Source of the DNA: Psococerastis gibbosa
Taxonomy: Eukaryota > Arthropoda > Insecta > Psocodea > Psocidae
Direction: 5' to 3'
Length of the DNA stretch: 64,000 nucleotides
Assembly: GCA_963971405.1 (NCBI GenBank)
Contig: OZ020486.1
Coordinates: 33,813,419 to 33,877,418 of the forward strand
Part shown: positions 1 to 11,282 of the stretch, in pieces
How positions within the stretch are numbered: the stretch's first letter is position 1
Layout of the letters: every line of letters starts with the position of its first letter
Notes under the pieces: model-generated
Database searches by the model: none
What the model saw: only the letters and a program-made list of their open reading frames with translations
Told to the model about the DNA's origin: nothing
Position numbers and translations under genes: made by a program

Positions 1-591
1 TCTTCTGCTGGTGCAAAAATGACAACAGAAATGATGCACAGAAGATCTGTGCGTTTGGCCATTGCGTTGATTGCCTGAGTCATCATGATAGCATGATTTT
101 AACTGTATTGGGCTTATGACGAGAACCAACCGCTTTCACTGGGAAACTGTGGAATCGATGATTGCCTGCGCTGTGGATGGCCATCTTGCTAGCCTAGAGA
201 GCACAAAGCGCTTCTTCTCCTTCAATTCTCTTCTATTTAAGATTGGCGATCATCGTGGCAATTGTAGTCATGATGACTATACTAGGCAATTGTAATAGAG
301 TGACCTCCCGTTACCTCCTGCATCCTTATGCCGTTAACTCTTCATTGAGTTCCTCCACCTTCGGGGCCAGTTTCCCAGCCCCGGGACAAAAGAGAGCCCT
401 ACACAGAAAAGACCGTGTTTTTCGCTTGTCCCGGCTCAAACTCGGTCCCAACCTTTTCAGTCGCTATTACGCGCTTCCATCTTCCCCAAAAAGAGGTACA
501 AATTTTCGCGTCTTCACCTCTGAGACCACAAGGCATTACTCTGAAGATCAGCTACTTTGAAAGCACAAAGAGCACTAGCTTCAAAACTTAC
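1..591. other. Rubicon intron sequence, no exon seen
   Basis: This lies downstream of the last recognised Rubicon exon. I searched the minus strand for the conserved basic/cysteine-rich continuation of the protein and found nothing convincing. A 105-codon plus-strand reading frame at 243-560 shows no recognisable family. Confidence 0.4.
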
Positions 592-3500
592 ACGGGAGGA
601 CGATGAGGCGTAAGTATTAGTTGCGGTCGCGGAGGTGCCCAGTCCGAAGTTCCGCGTAATGCCGTTGGCGACATGTTCTCTGAGTTAATGGACCAGTCAG
701 CAGGCAGAGGGAGGAGGTCTTGTGGGGTGTCGTCTGCCGCAACAAGCCACTCCAAGTCGGAGGCCCGTGGTAGCTGTTGGTCCTCGAACTGCCGTAAAAG
801 TGAGAGCGCTAGCTGTTCAGCATCGCTACCTGTCTCGTCATCTGAACCAATGCTTGAGGAACTTGTTGGAGAAGGCGTTCGCTCGCTGGTGGTTGCTGAA
901 AGAAAACGGTATTCGTAAGGTACAGTGATTAACCGCAAGTCAGTAACCTAGACTGAGTGATGGCCAGATAACTAATGAAGTGATTATAAAGGTAATAACG
1001 TGTCTAAAGGTTTAATTGTATCTGCTGCTCTACCACAAAATCCGAATCATTAGATAATCATCAGCCATCCAATAAGAAATAACCATTTGGCGTAAATAAT
1101 AAATAAATAAGGACTTTTTGTTCTATTACTAAGCCAACCTAGCGGAGTTGGGGCTATAAAGAAAGCCTCTCCTACAAGTACACTCAACTAGGAAGGCCTG
1201 AGACAACTTTTTGGCGTAGCATCCGCTCTAGCTCTCTTCATTTAGACTATTTCGCCAATGACATTATAGGTCGTTCATATTTGACAAAACAGTCTTAAGT
1301 CATCCCACATTCATACTTCAGTAGGAAATTATAATCTTGAGTCTTCTTTAGTCTGCTGATAATTTTGAAAACAGATCAAATTGGATTATTACGCGTCTAA
1401 AATTATTTATAAGATATGCGCGTCTGTTTTAGTGCATATTTACTAATGAGGACGCAGTCAGACTTTGGTACCAATATTGCGTCGCATAAAAATCAGGGTC
1501 CAGAGGACTTCGTCCGTCGTACGTCAGATAGGCTAGTAGCTGCGCGTCTTACTGTATATTCCAAGAGTAGGCAGTGATAAGGCGGGGATTCCACCGACCA
1601 GCTAGGGCTAAATACAAAAATGGTGACGTGGTAGCAGACATTCAAGACTTAGGCGGGGTTTCCACCGACCTCGAAATGCAGAATGCAAATGACATTGACT
1701 AAAATATTTGTTTTCCTCTATTCCATAGTTAAAATTGATCAATGATCATACAGTAAAATCACAAACAAACAAACTAAAATTAAAAAATGGCGTCATGGGA
1801 TATGTTAAGTACAAACATTTTAATAGATTTCTATAAAAAGAAAAATTCTAATTTCCGTCAATGTCATTTGCATTCTGCAATGCGAGGTCGGCGGAAACGC
1901 CGCCTAAGTCTTGAATGTCTGCTACCACGTCACCGTTTTTGTATTTAGCCCTAGCCGGTCGGTGGAATCGGCGCCTAACTGTATATTCCAAGAGTAGGCA
2001 GTGATTACATATTATTCTCTACCCTGGCTGGTCCTACGACTTTACCCATTGTATTGACCTTTCCTGTTTACTTTCCCAGGGTCTAATGTCAACTTTGTTC
2101 TTATTCATTGGTGATGATGCAATACAAATGAAGGATGCTCAGTTTAACTTCCGTTTTGTTTTGGCGGTAAATTGGACACTTTTTTTTTATATTAATTCAC
2201 GTGTTATTATAGATATTTACATTTCTAGCAATGAACGAAAATAGATCTGAATAGTCTGAATAGTCTGAATAAGGAGTCCCAGGTGACTTATTGTAACGCC
2301 AAATGTCCATGTACGAAGACAATACCGGTAAGCACCTATGAATAACATAAACTTTATAAATTAGAATCCTTCAATGACCCAATAGTCGCAAATATCATGA
2401 AATATTATAAGGCTTACGAAATTTTTATATCAACATAAATAATAAGCGAAATAAAAATATTCGAGCACGGCAAAATGTAATCTTATGCTATTCTGTACCA
2501 GCAGTGTCAGATGCTCTCCAGACACCTGCCTGCAGCCACCTTTTTTAATGTATATATTGTGGGCGCGTTTTGTATTTGTTTCATATACTGTAAAACCCTG
2601 CAGCTGTCAATGAATGGTTTTCTACGGTCTGTGCTAGAAGAGTGTTGAATAACCAGCATGTTTTCGGGACAGTCGGTGAAATCCTATTCATGTGAGGCAG
2701 TGTTTTTACTTAAGTTATGAATTAATATTTTTCGTCACGAGCCAAACATGTAAATCGGTGAGTGTATAATATATCTTTGTATAATATAATGGAACCTTCC
2801 AGTACATTTACAACAACTTCTTCTTCTTCTTCTTCAGCCAACGCTCGTCCTTGGCTGGTAGGCCATTTGACACCGTGCCGCGTAATAGAGCTGTGTCTCA
2901 ATTCGGTTTTTTACATCAATGCCAGTGCAGCTGAATAGGAGGTCGGCATTCCCCTCCCCTAAGAAGCAGAGGGGGCATTCGGATGACTCAGCGATACCTA
3001 TTCTGTGCAGGTGGCTCAATTTACAACAACCCCTATCCTTGCAAAGGTTACGTGCCCATTAGCCTCTTGAACCCAGGGTATAGTAGGTCCTATGTATTAA
3101 TTGTCAATTATTGGACTAGGGGCCAGCGACCTTGAAAACGACACGTAACAGCAGCTGGTTTATTAATAACGATATCTAATCAACCTCGGTAAAAGTACGA
3201 AATAGTTCAGCCCGATAAACTCATTGACAATATAACACAAGGCTAAGATAACGCAAGCCATACAATTTTCGACACTGAATGACCCATAAACACAATATTT
3301 GCTCTGGCGTCGATTATTACAGACATTCGCAGCCGATGACTGTTGTACAAGGACTCCCCCCCTCCCTCCCTCCCCGGAAACTAGGTAGAGCGTAATACCA
3401 AATTTGATTACTATAACCCACCACATCAGCAGTACAGCGGTTATTTTTGTTTGGTGCCCATTCCATTGACCGGCTAGGGCTATTTCCAATAACGGTGACG

Positions 3501-6500
3501 TGGTAGCAGACATTCAAGACTTAGGTGGCTTTTCCACTGACCTCGCAATGCAGAATTGACGGAAATGTTTATTTTCCTCTATGCCATAGTTAAAATTGAT
3601 CAATGATCATACAGTAAAATCACAAACAAACAAACTAAAATTAAAAAATGGCTTCATGGGATATGTTAATTACAAACATTTTAATAGATTTCTATTAAAA
3701 AAAAAAACATTTCCGTCAATGTCATTTGCAATCTGCAATGCGAGGTCGGTGGAAACGCTACCTAAGTCTTGAATGTCTGCTACCACGTCATCGTTGTTGG
3801 AAATAGCCCTAGCCGGTCAATGGAATGGGCGCCTTTGCAAGTGGGCAATTAAGTGCCCATGTCATTTTAATTTCGATTTTCATAAATAGAAAATGTGAAA
3901 CATTTTAAACCTATTAGTTTTTCCTTGGATTCAGCCTATGTTAAGGGCCAATGGAACCCTCGATTTCCCATTTTTTTCCGCAAAGACAAATCAGTTAGTA
4001 GAGCGATATATAAGGTGCCTTAAACCAGAAAATATATTCCTCTACGATTAGATGTACATTCTGATAGATTTGTTTAAATTAAGGGCGTTCGATCGACATC
4101 TGGCCTTCGGCATCACCTGAAGCTGGAAGCCAGTAGCAAGAAGTAAGAAGTAAGTAAGTAAGTTTAAATTAACGGTAACTACGGATTTCAGGGCGAAGGA
4201 GTCCCAAAACTGCAGCTAATTGGTGTTAGTAACGGCCACTTACTATATACAGTATATTAAAATGATATTGTATTATGGCTCTACGATTGCGATGGTATGA
4301 GAAATTTGACTTTGTGCAGAAATAAGGAAAATGCGGGCACGTTTATTTGCTCTTAAGGCTCAAAGCTAGTAGAATGGTTGGACACAGTCCCAGGCCACAG
4401 TGACAGAGGACAGAGGCTCAAAGCTAAGTATTGATATTTTTTGTGTGATTTTACACGAAAGAAAACAACCGAACATATGCAAGCTTTCTCAAAAAACAGA
4501 ATTTGTACCCGACTGATTCGCTAATTTGCATTAAATTCTGTTTAATGCACTTTTTACTGCAATATTTGTATAGGATATTATTATATTTCAATTGACCATT
4601 ATAAAAAACTACGAATCGTTTGCAACACTTACTGCTGGACCTGGTGACACGTCCACGTCGTCGCAGCCTGCCACGGGTAGGCTCCTCTCTCCCACAGCCG
4701 AAGAGCCTCAAATCCCGGTTGCATTTCACCTGCTCGATCGCCGAAATCATCGCTTCCGAAATTCGAAAATGTGCATTCTCCCTGTCCAATTCGGCACTGG
4801 TGAGAGGCCCTGATGATAGAAAACTAGCAAGGCTCTGTCCCTGGGCAGGACGTGGGAAGTAGCCACTTGCCGCAGGCCGCACACTAGTCCCACCATCTTC
4901 TAGAAAAGTTTTCACCTCTTTTCCCCGCTTTTTCCGGCAATGTCGCGGCTTTACGGATGAGTCGGAATAATCGACTGTAAGGACACTGGGTGAGATTTTT
5001 GAAACTATGGTCTGACTCCGTCGTCTTTGCACAGGTGCGTCCGATGGCGTTGGAACAGTGGGTAAGCTTTTACATCGGCGTAAACGTGCTGAGGGCACCG
5101 GATTCACTAAATTGCTCTCTCGAGGAATACTTCCATGAATTACACCAAATCCAGTGACGACGAGGCGAGGCTCAGATGTTATGTTGGCTGCAAAAATTGG
5201 CATATCGATAGATTGTGGTTCGCCAGCCAAAGGGAGCGAGGCACAGCGTCGATGAACCCTTTTGAATGCGGCAAGTTTCGCAGGAACCACATACTGAAAC
5301 AGGAAAACCAACTTGCTCCAAAGACCCATAGTGGGATACTGAATTGTTCCTGGTAAATGCGTAGTGTTATAGTCTACTAAAAGCATTGCCCAGTCAGTTA
5401 TACGGTTAACACTCACTGTTTGCTTATTGATAAGTGTTTACTTTTGGAACAAAAACTTATATAGGTCATGACAACTTCTTTGCACTATTCTGCAGTTACT
5501 CAAAGGGCCAATCTAATAGAATAACATGATTTAAATAAGAATCAATAAATAATCCACTTTCCCGATTTTATTAATTTACTGCGATCAACGCTGACAAAAT
5601 CAGAGGCGCAAGCAGTGTCTTTGTTGTAAAACAGGAATTTTTCTTTCGTAAATAAGAAAGAAACTTTCCCATAGAGCACACAGTTGGAGGCAGATTTCTA
5701 AAATTTCATATTCATTGCATTTAAATGTTCATTCAATAAAATCAGCAGTACTAATTTTATTTGATTTTCCCATAAAATGGGATGGTCATTGAATATGATA
5801 CTGTCTTATCTGTATCATTGGCGTAAATTCCCAAAATTTCGGGGGGGGGGGGGGGGCTTTAGAACCCCAAGACCTTGAAACCTTGAAATCGATAAATTGG
5901 CCCAAATTATTGAGGTTTTACGCTCGTTATACCCTGGAGAAAGGGGAACCCCCCTCCCGAAAAAAAACTGATAATTGTAAGGGGAACTGTGGTTTTATAA
6001 ATATATTATCCTGAAGAAAGGGGGGGCCGGGGGTCTCCCCCGGAGAAAAAAATTGATGAATAGGCCCAAATTAAGGAGGTTTTACGCATTTTTCAAACAG
6101 CACCGTTGAGATTATACAGACGAATAAACCTACCACTGAGGGGGGCCCGGGGGTCTCCCCCGAAGAAAATTTTTTAAAAAATAGGTCTGAAATATTGGGG
6201 TTTTAAGCATTTCGAGTAATATATTTTTTGTGAAAGTACTTGGTCAATATGTTAATTTTTTTCATGATGTCTTTCAAGTGAAATAAGCATGCCAAGAATT
6301 AATTTCCCTTTCGTTTTTGTGGATACTATGCCATTCGCCTCCAAAACGTCTTTGTCACCAGAAATCCTGGGGGGGGGGGGGGTGGCAGGACCCCCCTATT
6401 TACGCCGATGTTTGCAAGAGGTACAATTGAGTTATTATAACGACGAATAAACCTACCATTGAGGGGGGCCCGGGGGTCTCCCCCGGAGAAAAATTTGGAA

Positions 6501-9288
6501 AAAATAGCTCTGAAGTATTGGGGTTTTAAGAATTTTGAATAATAAATTTTTTGTGAAAGTACTTGGTCAATATGTTGATTTTTTTCATGTAAAATAATCG
6601 AATACTAAGAATTAGTTTCCCTTTCATTATTGTGGATACTATGCTTTTAGCCTCCAAAGCGTCTTTGTCACCAAAAATCCTGGGGGGGGGGGGCTAAGCC
6701 CCCCCTAGGACCCCCCATTTACGCCAATGATCTGTATACATACTTATGTCTAACTAATACTGTCTACTGTCTACTATCTAACCAGTAAAAAGTTAAATAC
6801 AGTGTTTTCCAAACATTTATACATGTAAATACATCAATGCAATTGAAAAACAGTATTTCAATTTCCTTAAATCAAGGCCGCACTTGTACATTAGACGTAA
6901 GCATATTATAGGTTTTTAACGGCATAAAAAATGGACAAGAGTCCTGCTTAACCAAGAAGCATGGTACCAGGCGTGCGCCCGACTTAACCAAGTTCTAGAA
7001 CGAGTCACAGATTTGGTAAATTAAATACAAAATAAAAGGGTCAGGTTTGCGGGTAATTATTGAGTCACAGAACCTTTGTAAAGTAAGTGATATTAAGAAA
7101 ACGTAACTGCAGTATTAAGTAAAGTCGGGTAAATGCATACTATATTAATTAACGAGCATATTGCAACGACTGGACAGCAAAACAGTTGGAACTGAACAGG
7201 AAAGTTTCTTAAAAACATAGCACAACTTGTAATATTGATGAATCACTGTGCATTATCAAATATGCTGTTGAAAAAATAATTAGCTGGAGTCCTATTGACA
7301 GATTCTCCATCTCAATAATTCAGTTCATGCCGGCCGTATCGTTATCAACAATATAAGTATCATACGTACCAAACTGGGGTTGATATCTGTAAGTAGTGAT
7401 AACTGATTCTGCTCCACTGCTTTTAGACATGCTAATACGGCTTCTGCATATTTTTCTTGACAGAGAAAGGCATCCTTGTGATAATAATTAAGAAGGTGCT
7501 CACGGTCTGAGAGCAACCATGAGAGTTTCTCAGTGATGGTGTGGTTTTCGACATGACAGTATACCCACAACTTAGCCTTACTTCTCCGCACATGCTCAGG
7601 AAGGTGTGCGGCGTTTGCACCTGGAGACACCCAACCGCAAAGCGATGGTTGCAGCCAGTTTAATCCTTGTATGAAAGGCCATAGATCAGGCTGTCCCTGC
7701 ATTACAGAAAGTCATATTGTAGTTGTTAAAGGAGTTTTAAAGAAATTAAAGCGAGGTTGCTAAACTTAACCTTTACCAAAACTGTATACAGTCAGAGAGC
7801 AGCCATAACTTTTTTTAGCCTTTTAAGAAAAGGTTAATCGCATTAAAACTGCGCTTGCCTCTAATGGTAGCTGGATGTTAAATATTAAACCATAGCTATT
7901 AACCTTTACCAATAGATAGAAATGATTCATAGATTCCGTATGTTACCTGTTTGATAACATAATAGCCTAATTGTAACATAGGGGGCGACATTGGTACGTA
8001 ACATTTAAATTAAATACCTTGTCGTCGCAAAGTCTGCTGCCGTGATTGAGAATTGCAATAAGAGCTGCACAAAGACGATTAAGACCGCCGAATACATTCC
8101 AAACGTCAGCTGCTTGTCGCTCCAATAACGACTCTACCGTAACCTGAAAAAGGTTCAAGATTAAGCACTGGAAGCAATGTTCATTTAAGTATAAACATAA
8201 TAGTCTCCTTAGTAACTTTGTAAAACTTGCTGTTAAAATTAAATTTGTATAGTTTTACGAATAAAATTAAATTTTATAAAATTAAATTTTATTCGTAAAA
8301 CTATACAAATTTAATTTTAACAATGAGTTCATTTAAGTAGTATAAGCCTTAGTTTTCTATAGCATTTTGAAGCCACAAAGATGTCACTGGGAAACACAGA
8401 TATAATTTACCTAAGGCGCCCATTCCATTAACCGGCTAGGGCTATTTCCAACAACGGTGACGTGGTAGCAGACATTCAAGACTTAGGTGGCTTTTCCACC
8501 GATCTCGCATTGCAGAATGCAAATGACATTGACGGAAATTAGAATTTTTCTTTTTATAGAAATCTATTAAAATGGTTGTACATAACATATCCCATGACGC
8601 CATTTTTTAATTTTAGTTTTTTTGTTTGTGATTTTTACTGTATGATCATTGATCAATTTTAACTATGGCATAGAGGAAAATAAACGTTTCCGTCAATTCT
8701 GCAATGCGAGGTCGGTGGAAACCCCACCTAAGTCTTGAATGTCTGCTACCACGTCACCGTTGTTGGAAATAGCCCTAGCCGGTCAATGGAATGGGCACCT
8801 TAGGCATTTGCCTATTGTGATGAACTTAATTCAATTTCTCAGCATGGGCATGAGTGCATGGCTCCATAAATAATGACTTGAGTTCTATTCATCTTCAACA
8901 GGGTTATTATTTAATTTCTACAGAGTAGTAGTAGTAGTTGTGATTTGAAGTAGTGCATCGCACTAATGATTAATCCAGACACAACTGCTCTATGTCCTCT
9001 TCTTTTTTACATCCCCCACAATGTTCTTTCTGAAGTCCTTCAAGTTTACAGCATCTTAAGAGCAGAGACAACTAACCCAAGGAACAGTACTAGCCACCTA
9101 ACCTAAAAATAATAGGGATTTACTTTAATTGGTGCGAGCCAAGACAACGCAGACACTATTAGTAGCCTAATAAGACTTACTAATTACCTAGACGGTCATG
9201 TCAAGGTTTTGGGCCAAATACTGTAGAAAACAAGTGTAACTCATACCTTTAATGTCAACAAAAGTGATGACCATGGTTGGTTAGACAT
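592..9288 (-). CDS. RUBCN: Rubicon (RUN domain autophagy regulator), 5' part; 3' end beyond left edge
   Basis: Rubicon restrains autophagy and endosome maturation through the Vps34-UVRAG complex and Rab7 on late endosomes (family knowledge). Five coding exons fit by homology, splice sites and phase: 9288-9247, 8143-8018, 7696-7370, 5293-4633 and 895-592. The ATG at 9288 directly follows an in-frame TAA, and its 14 codons end LLLTLK. Residues 1-165 make the RUN domain ([29 protein letters not shown]). Residues 166-385 are Ser/Arg-rich with the family motif [11 protein letters not shown] then [16 protein letters not shown]. The last exon visible carries [17 protein letters not shown] and WAPPRPQ, and ends in phase 2 at a GTAAGT donor (591). 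The cysteine-rich C-terminal Rab7-binding domain should lie left of the window. An extra small exon in the 3.7-kb intron 896-4632 cannot be excluded, although the two flanking exons already join in phase. A repeat-rich gene; the exons themselves look intact. Confidence 0.93.
1105..1215 (-). repeat. tRNA-derived SINE, family A fragment
   Basis: The stretch resembles, in reverse, copies at 14380-14540, 28060-28195 and 41960-42125, which share a tail containing CTAGTTGAGTGTAAGAG and AAGCCAACCTAG (reverse sense). It lacks a clear tRNA-like head here, so it is a 5'-truncated copy inside a Rubicon intron. Confidence 0.55.
1581..1975. mobile_element. Composite (nested) MITE, copy 1, PIF/Harbinger-like
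   Basis: A 395-bp inverted-repeat element flanked by TAA on both sides (1578-1580, 1976-1978). Outer ends begin GGCGGGGATTCC and finish GGAATCGGCGCC. The arms contain GACGTGGTAGCAGACATTC, then the boundary of an inner element with its own inverted repeats (TTTCCACCGACCTCG and its complement). The 3-bp TWA target duplication and GG..CC ends suggest PIF/Harbinger (family knowledge). There is no coding capacity. It lies in the Rubicon intron. Confidence 0.8.
2834..3025 (-). pseudogene. LINE ORF2 C-terminal remnant (Cys/His motif)
   Basis: The minus strand encodes [16 protein letters not shown] followed by [11 protein letters not shown], the pattern typical of the C-terminal part of Jockey/R1/I-type LINE polyproteins downstream of the RNase H region. 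Only about 60 codons survive, inside a Rubicon intron. A similar motif occurs at 61070-61375. Confidence 0.65.
3453..3833. mobile_element. Composite (nested) MITE, copy 2
   Basis: A 381-bp copy of the same composite as 1581-1975, flanked by TTT on both sides. Outer ends are GGTGCCCATTCCATTGACCG and its complement. The inner element sits in the same position and orientation as copy 1. It lies in the Rubicon intron. Confidence 0.8.
5816..6729. mobile_element. hAT-like non-autonomous element, 8-bp TSD ATCTGTAT
   Basis: This 914-bp element starts CATTGGCGTAAAT and ends ATTTACGCCAATG. It is flanked by identical 8-bp copies of ATCTGTAT (5808-5815, 6730-6737). An 8-bp duplication points to the hAT superfamily. 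The inside is repetitive: at least two units bounded by the end motif (internal boundary near 6400-6415), each with long G tracts and a CCGGGGGTCTCCCCCGG inverted repeat. Related sequence lies at 29772-30200. There is no transposase reading frame. It lies in the Rubicon intron between exons 3 and 4. Confidence 0.82.
8231..8322. repeat. 92-bp near-perfect palindrome
   Basis: The two arms, TGTTAAAATTAAATTTGTAT.. and its exact complement, run about 38 bp with no mismatch around a short AT-rich centre. It lies in the intron between Rubicon exons 1 and 2. No TSD or recognisable TIR family is seen. Confidence 0.85.
8415..8799. mobile_element. Composite (nested) MITE, copy 3
   Basis: A 385-bp copy in inverted orientation relative to copies 1 and 2, shown by the asymmetric inner core. 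Flanks are TAA (8412-8414) and TTA (8800-8802). Ends are GGCGCCCATTCCATTAACCG and the near-complement. It lies in Rubicon intron 1. Confidence 0.8.
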
Positions 9289-9846
9289 TTAACAGTCCAA
9301 TCGCGAGACTCCCTTATAAAAAAATGTTATAGAAAAGTAGATCGTGTAAAGAACATTTCATAATTTTGATTTTTTTAATTTGTTGTTGAATTTTTCCATA
9401 ATTATTTTGTTTACTTCTGAACGTAAACATAGACGTGTACTACTTAGAATGTCACTGAAAACTTAACTAGAATACAAGAAATTTGCAATAACCAAAATTT
9501 CAAGGATTTTCTATTGAATTACTAAAATTAAATTAAATCGGTATTTTAAATGCAATTTTTAATTTCATTCAACTTTTTACAATTATTGATCGGGGCAATA
9601 GAATTTTCTACCTCCACACTGCAGTCACGACTCACGACTGTCACAAGTGACGCGACTAGTGACTAGTCACGACAAATTAAAGTATAAACAAACAAATAGT
9701 ATTAGTATTTAGTATAACAAGAGGTTTTAACATAAAAATTAAAAAAACTTTGCCACCTGATAGTGATTGGAGAAGAGGAGATTGCTCTGACGGATGTATA
9801 ATTATTAAAAGTGGAAGTTTCACCTTGGTTACGTAGAGAGGAAGCC
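9289..9846. promoter_or_regulatory. Shared divergent 5' region of Rubicon and COPS9
   Basis: The Rubicon and COPS9 start codons lie head to head 558 bp apart, so both transcription starts should fall here or very near. Positions 9620-9670 hold a cluster of GTCAC/GTGAC repeats in both orientations (CACGACTCACGACTGTCAC, ACTAGTGACTAGTCAC). No TATA box can be assigned. The promoter role is inferred from gene arrangement only. Confidence 0.5.
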
Positions 9847-11282
9847 ATGAAGCCAAAACCAACTGATGAAATGTTTGATGCTGAAGTCGATGAGGTAAAC
9901 CATTTATGTACTTTTTAGCCTTCGCAGCGGTGCCAACTCCCTGATCTGCCGTATAAGACCGATCCCGCCCCTATTTCAAGGGCCACGGCCACAATGTTTC
10001 CCAACCTCTGGCGCGTGACATCCGCGAGTTCGGCCGTGGGCAATCCCATAAGATTCCATCGTTTCCGCATCTTGGGGAATGATCTATGATATGAGCTTCA
10101 TTAATTGATCTTAACGAGGTTGGATGCATTGTCCGATTGTATTGGCAATAAAGAGGCGGGGCTTGTTCATATCTCTATGACCGCCTAAAGCCATTCAACT
10201 TGCAAAGAAATGGACTTTCTTGCTTTTAACGGTTTTTTTTGTTTTAATTTCAACACTGATGAAGCAGATTTGATATCCCTTCGAAGGGAATTATTAAAAA
10301 TTATATATTATTAAATATAAATTTCACATTAAGTTCTGAAAACGGCATCCTTGTAGCAAGCCGAACCAAGTTTTTATTCATTTCAGGCTGGCGGATCTGT
10401 TAGCTTGCTGGTCGATATTTCCGCTAACGAAAAAGAAGTTCATTATGATTTTTTTAATGGTAAGAGCAATTTGCATTATATTATAATTTCAAAAGATAGC
10501 CAAGAGCTCACCACCATTTTAAATAGGCATAAAGCTACATGAGTTTCTTCAAATTATTGCTTTCCAATTTATACGTAGTATAAGGAAAGCTTTGTGATGG
10601 TCGAAATTTTCGATTCCGAGGTTTCAACGGATTTATACGTATTGAGGTCCCAGGAACCCAAAAAAGTAGTTGTTACGAAATATTTGTCTGTCAGTTCATC
10701 GATTTCCGGGCAAACTACTCGGTGGATTTGGAATTCATCAATATATTCACGCTTAAATGCATTGCGTGCCCTGCCATTATTATTATGTGGTAATGTATTG
10801 GTCTGCCCGATCTAGAATACAAGAAATGTGCAATGTCATTGATTACTTGTATGCCGTATCCTAAATACCACTGCATATATTTCCGTAGTTTTTTGATGCT
10901 GTGGAACTGTACAATGAGGAGCAATAACTATGTGCAGGGGCGTAAACTTGGGGGGGGGGGGGGGCACAGTCTCGAGCTTTGTAAAACGTGGTTAATACTT
11001 CATGGTCGCCTTTGCAGCAATATGAATATAAGCATTCCTTTTTTAGCTTTGTAAAATCTTCAGCTATACTTTAAAACTATTAAAATGCGTAAAACCCTAC
11101 TGTTTAGCTCTTATATTTTCAATTTTTCCTTATCCTGCCTGATGACGTCATAAGGTCTACTTATGTAGTTTTGCCCCCGCCATCATTCTAAAACTTTACG
11201 CCTCTGATTATGTCTTTATTTCAACGGTTGTTTGCCTTTTTCAGATTTTGGAGACCTTTTTGACGACGACGACCTTTCATAA
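9847..11282 (+). CDS. COPS9: COP9 signalosome subunit 9 (acidic small subunit)
   Basis: COPS9 (formerly MYEOV2) is the smallest subunit of the COP9 signalosome, which removes NEDD8 from cullin ligases. Three coding exons join in frame: 9847-9894, 10387-10459 and 11245-11282, giving 52 residues (human is 57). Exon 1 reads MKPKPTDEMFDAEVDE, exon 2 AGGSVSLLVDISANEKEVHY then DFFN, and exon 3 FGDLFDDDDLS then stop. These match the family's MKP..DEMF start, the AGG..LL.D..ANEK.VH core and the acidic FEDLFDDDD tail. Splice sites are GAG/GTAAAC, TTTCAG/GCTGG, AATG/GTAAGAGC and TTTTTCAG/ATTTT. Each exon is too short to be seen as an open reading frame. Intron 2 contains a GTCTGT-family repeat and a hAT-like element. 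Possible AATAAA signals follow, for example at 11638. Confidence 0.95.
10552..10812 (+). repeat. GTCTGT-family repeat, internally deleted copy
   Basis: It matches the start of the long copy at 40084-40922 (TACGTAGTATAAGGAAAGC, CCGGGCAAACTACTCGG), then jumps to the family's tail (TGCATTG.GTGCCCTGCC). The middle is deleted. It lies in COPS9 intron 2. Confidence 0.75.
10935..11206. mobile_element. hAT-like MITE with G tract, degenerate 8-bp TSD
   Basis: The 272-bp element starts CAGGGGCGTAAACTTGGGGG and ends AAACTTTACGCCTCTG. The flanks ACTATGTG and ATTATGTC agree at six of eight positions. The CAGGG terminus and 8-bp spacing suggest hAT. It lies in COPS9 intron 2. Confidence 0.7.

Noticed and set aside
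243..560. 105-codon plus-strand reading frame at the left edge
   Set aside because: No family resemblance, no splice context, and it lies within the Rubicon intron on the opposite strand.
4592..5356. Plus-strand reading frames opposite Rubicon exon 4
   Set aside because: They are antisense shadows of the minus-strand exon, which has clear homology and splice sites.
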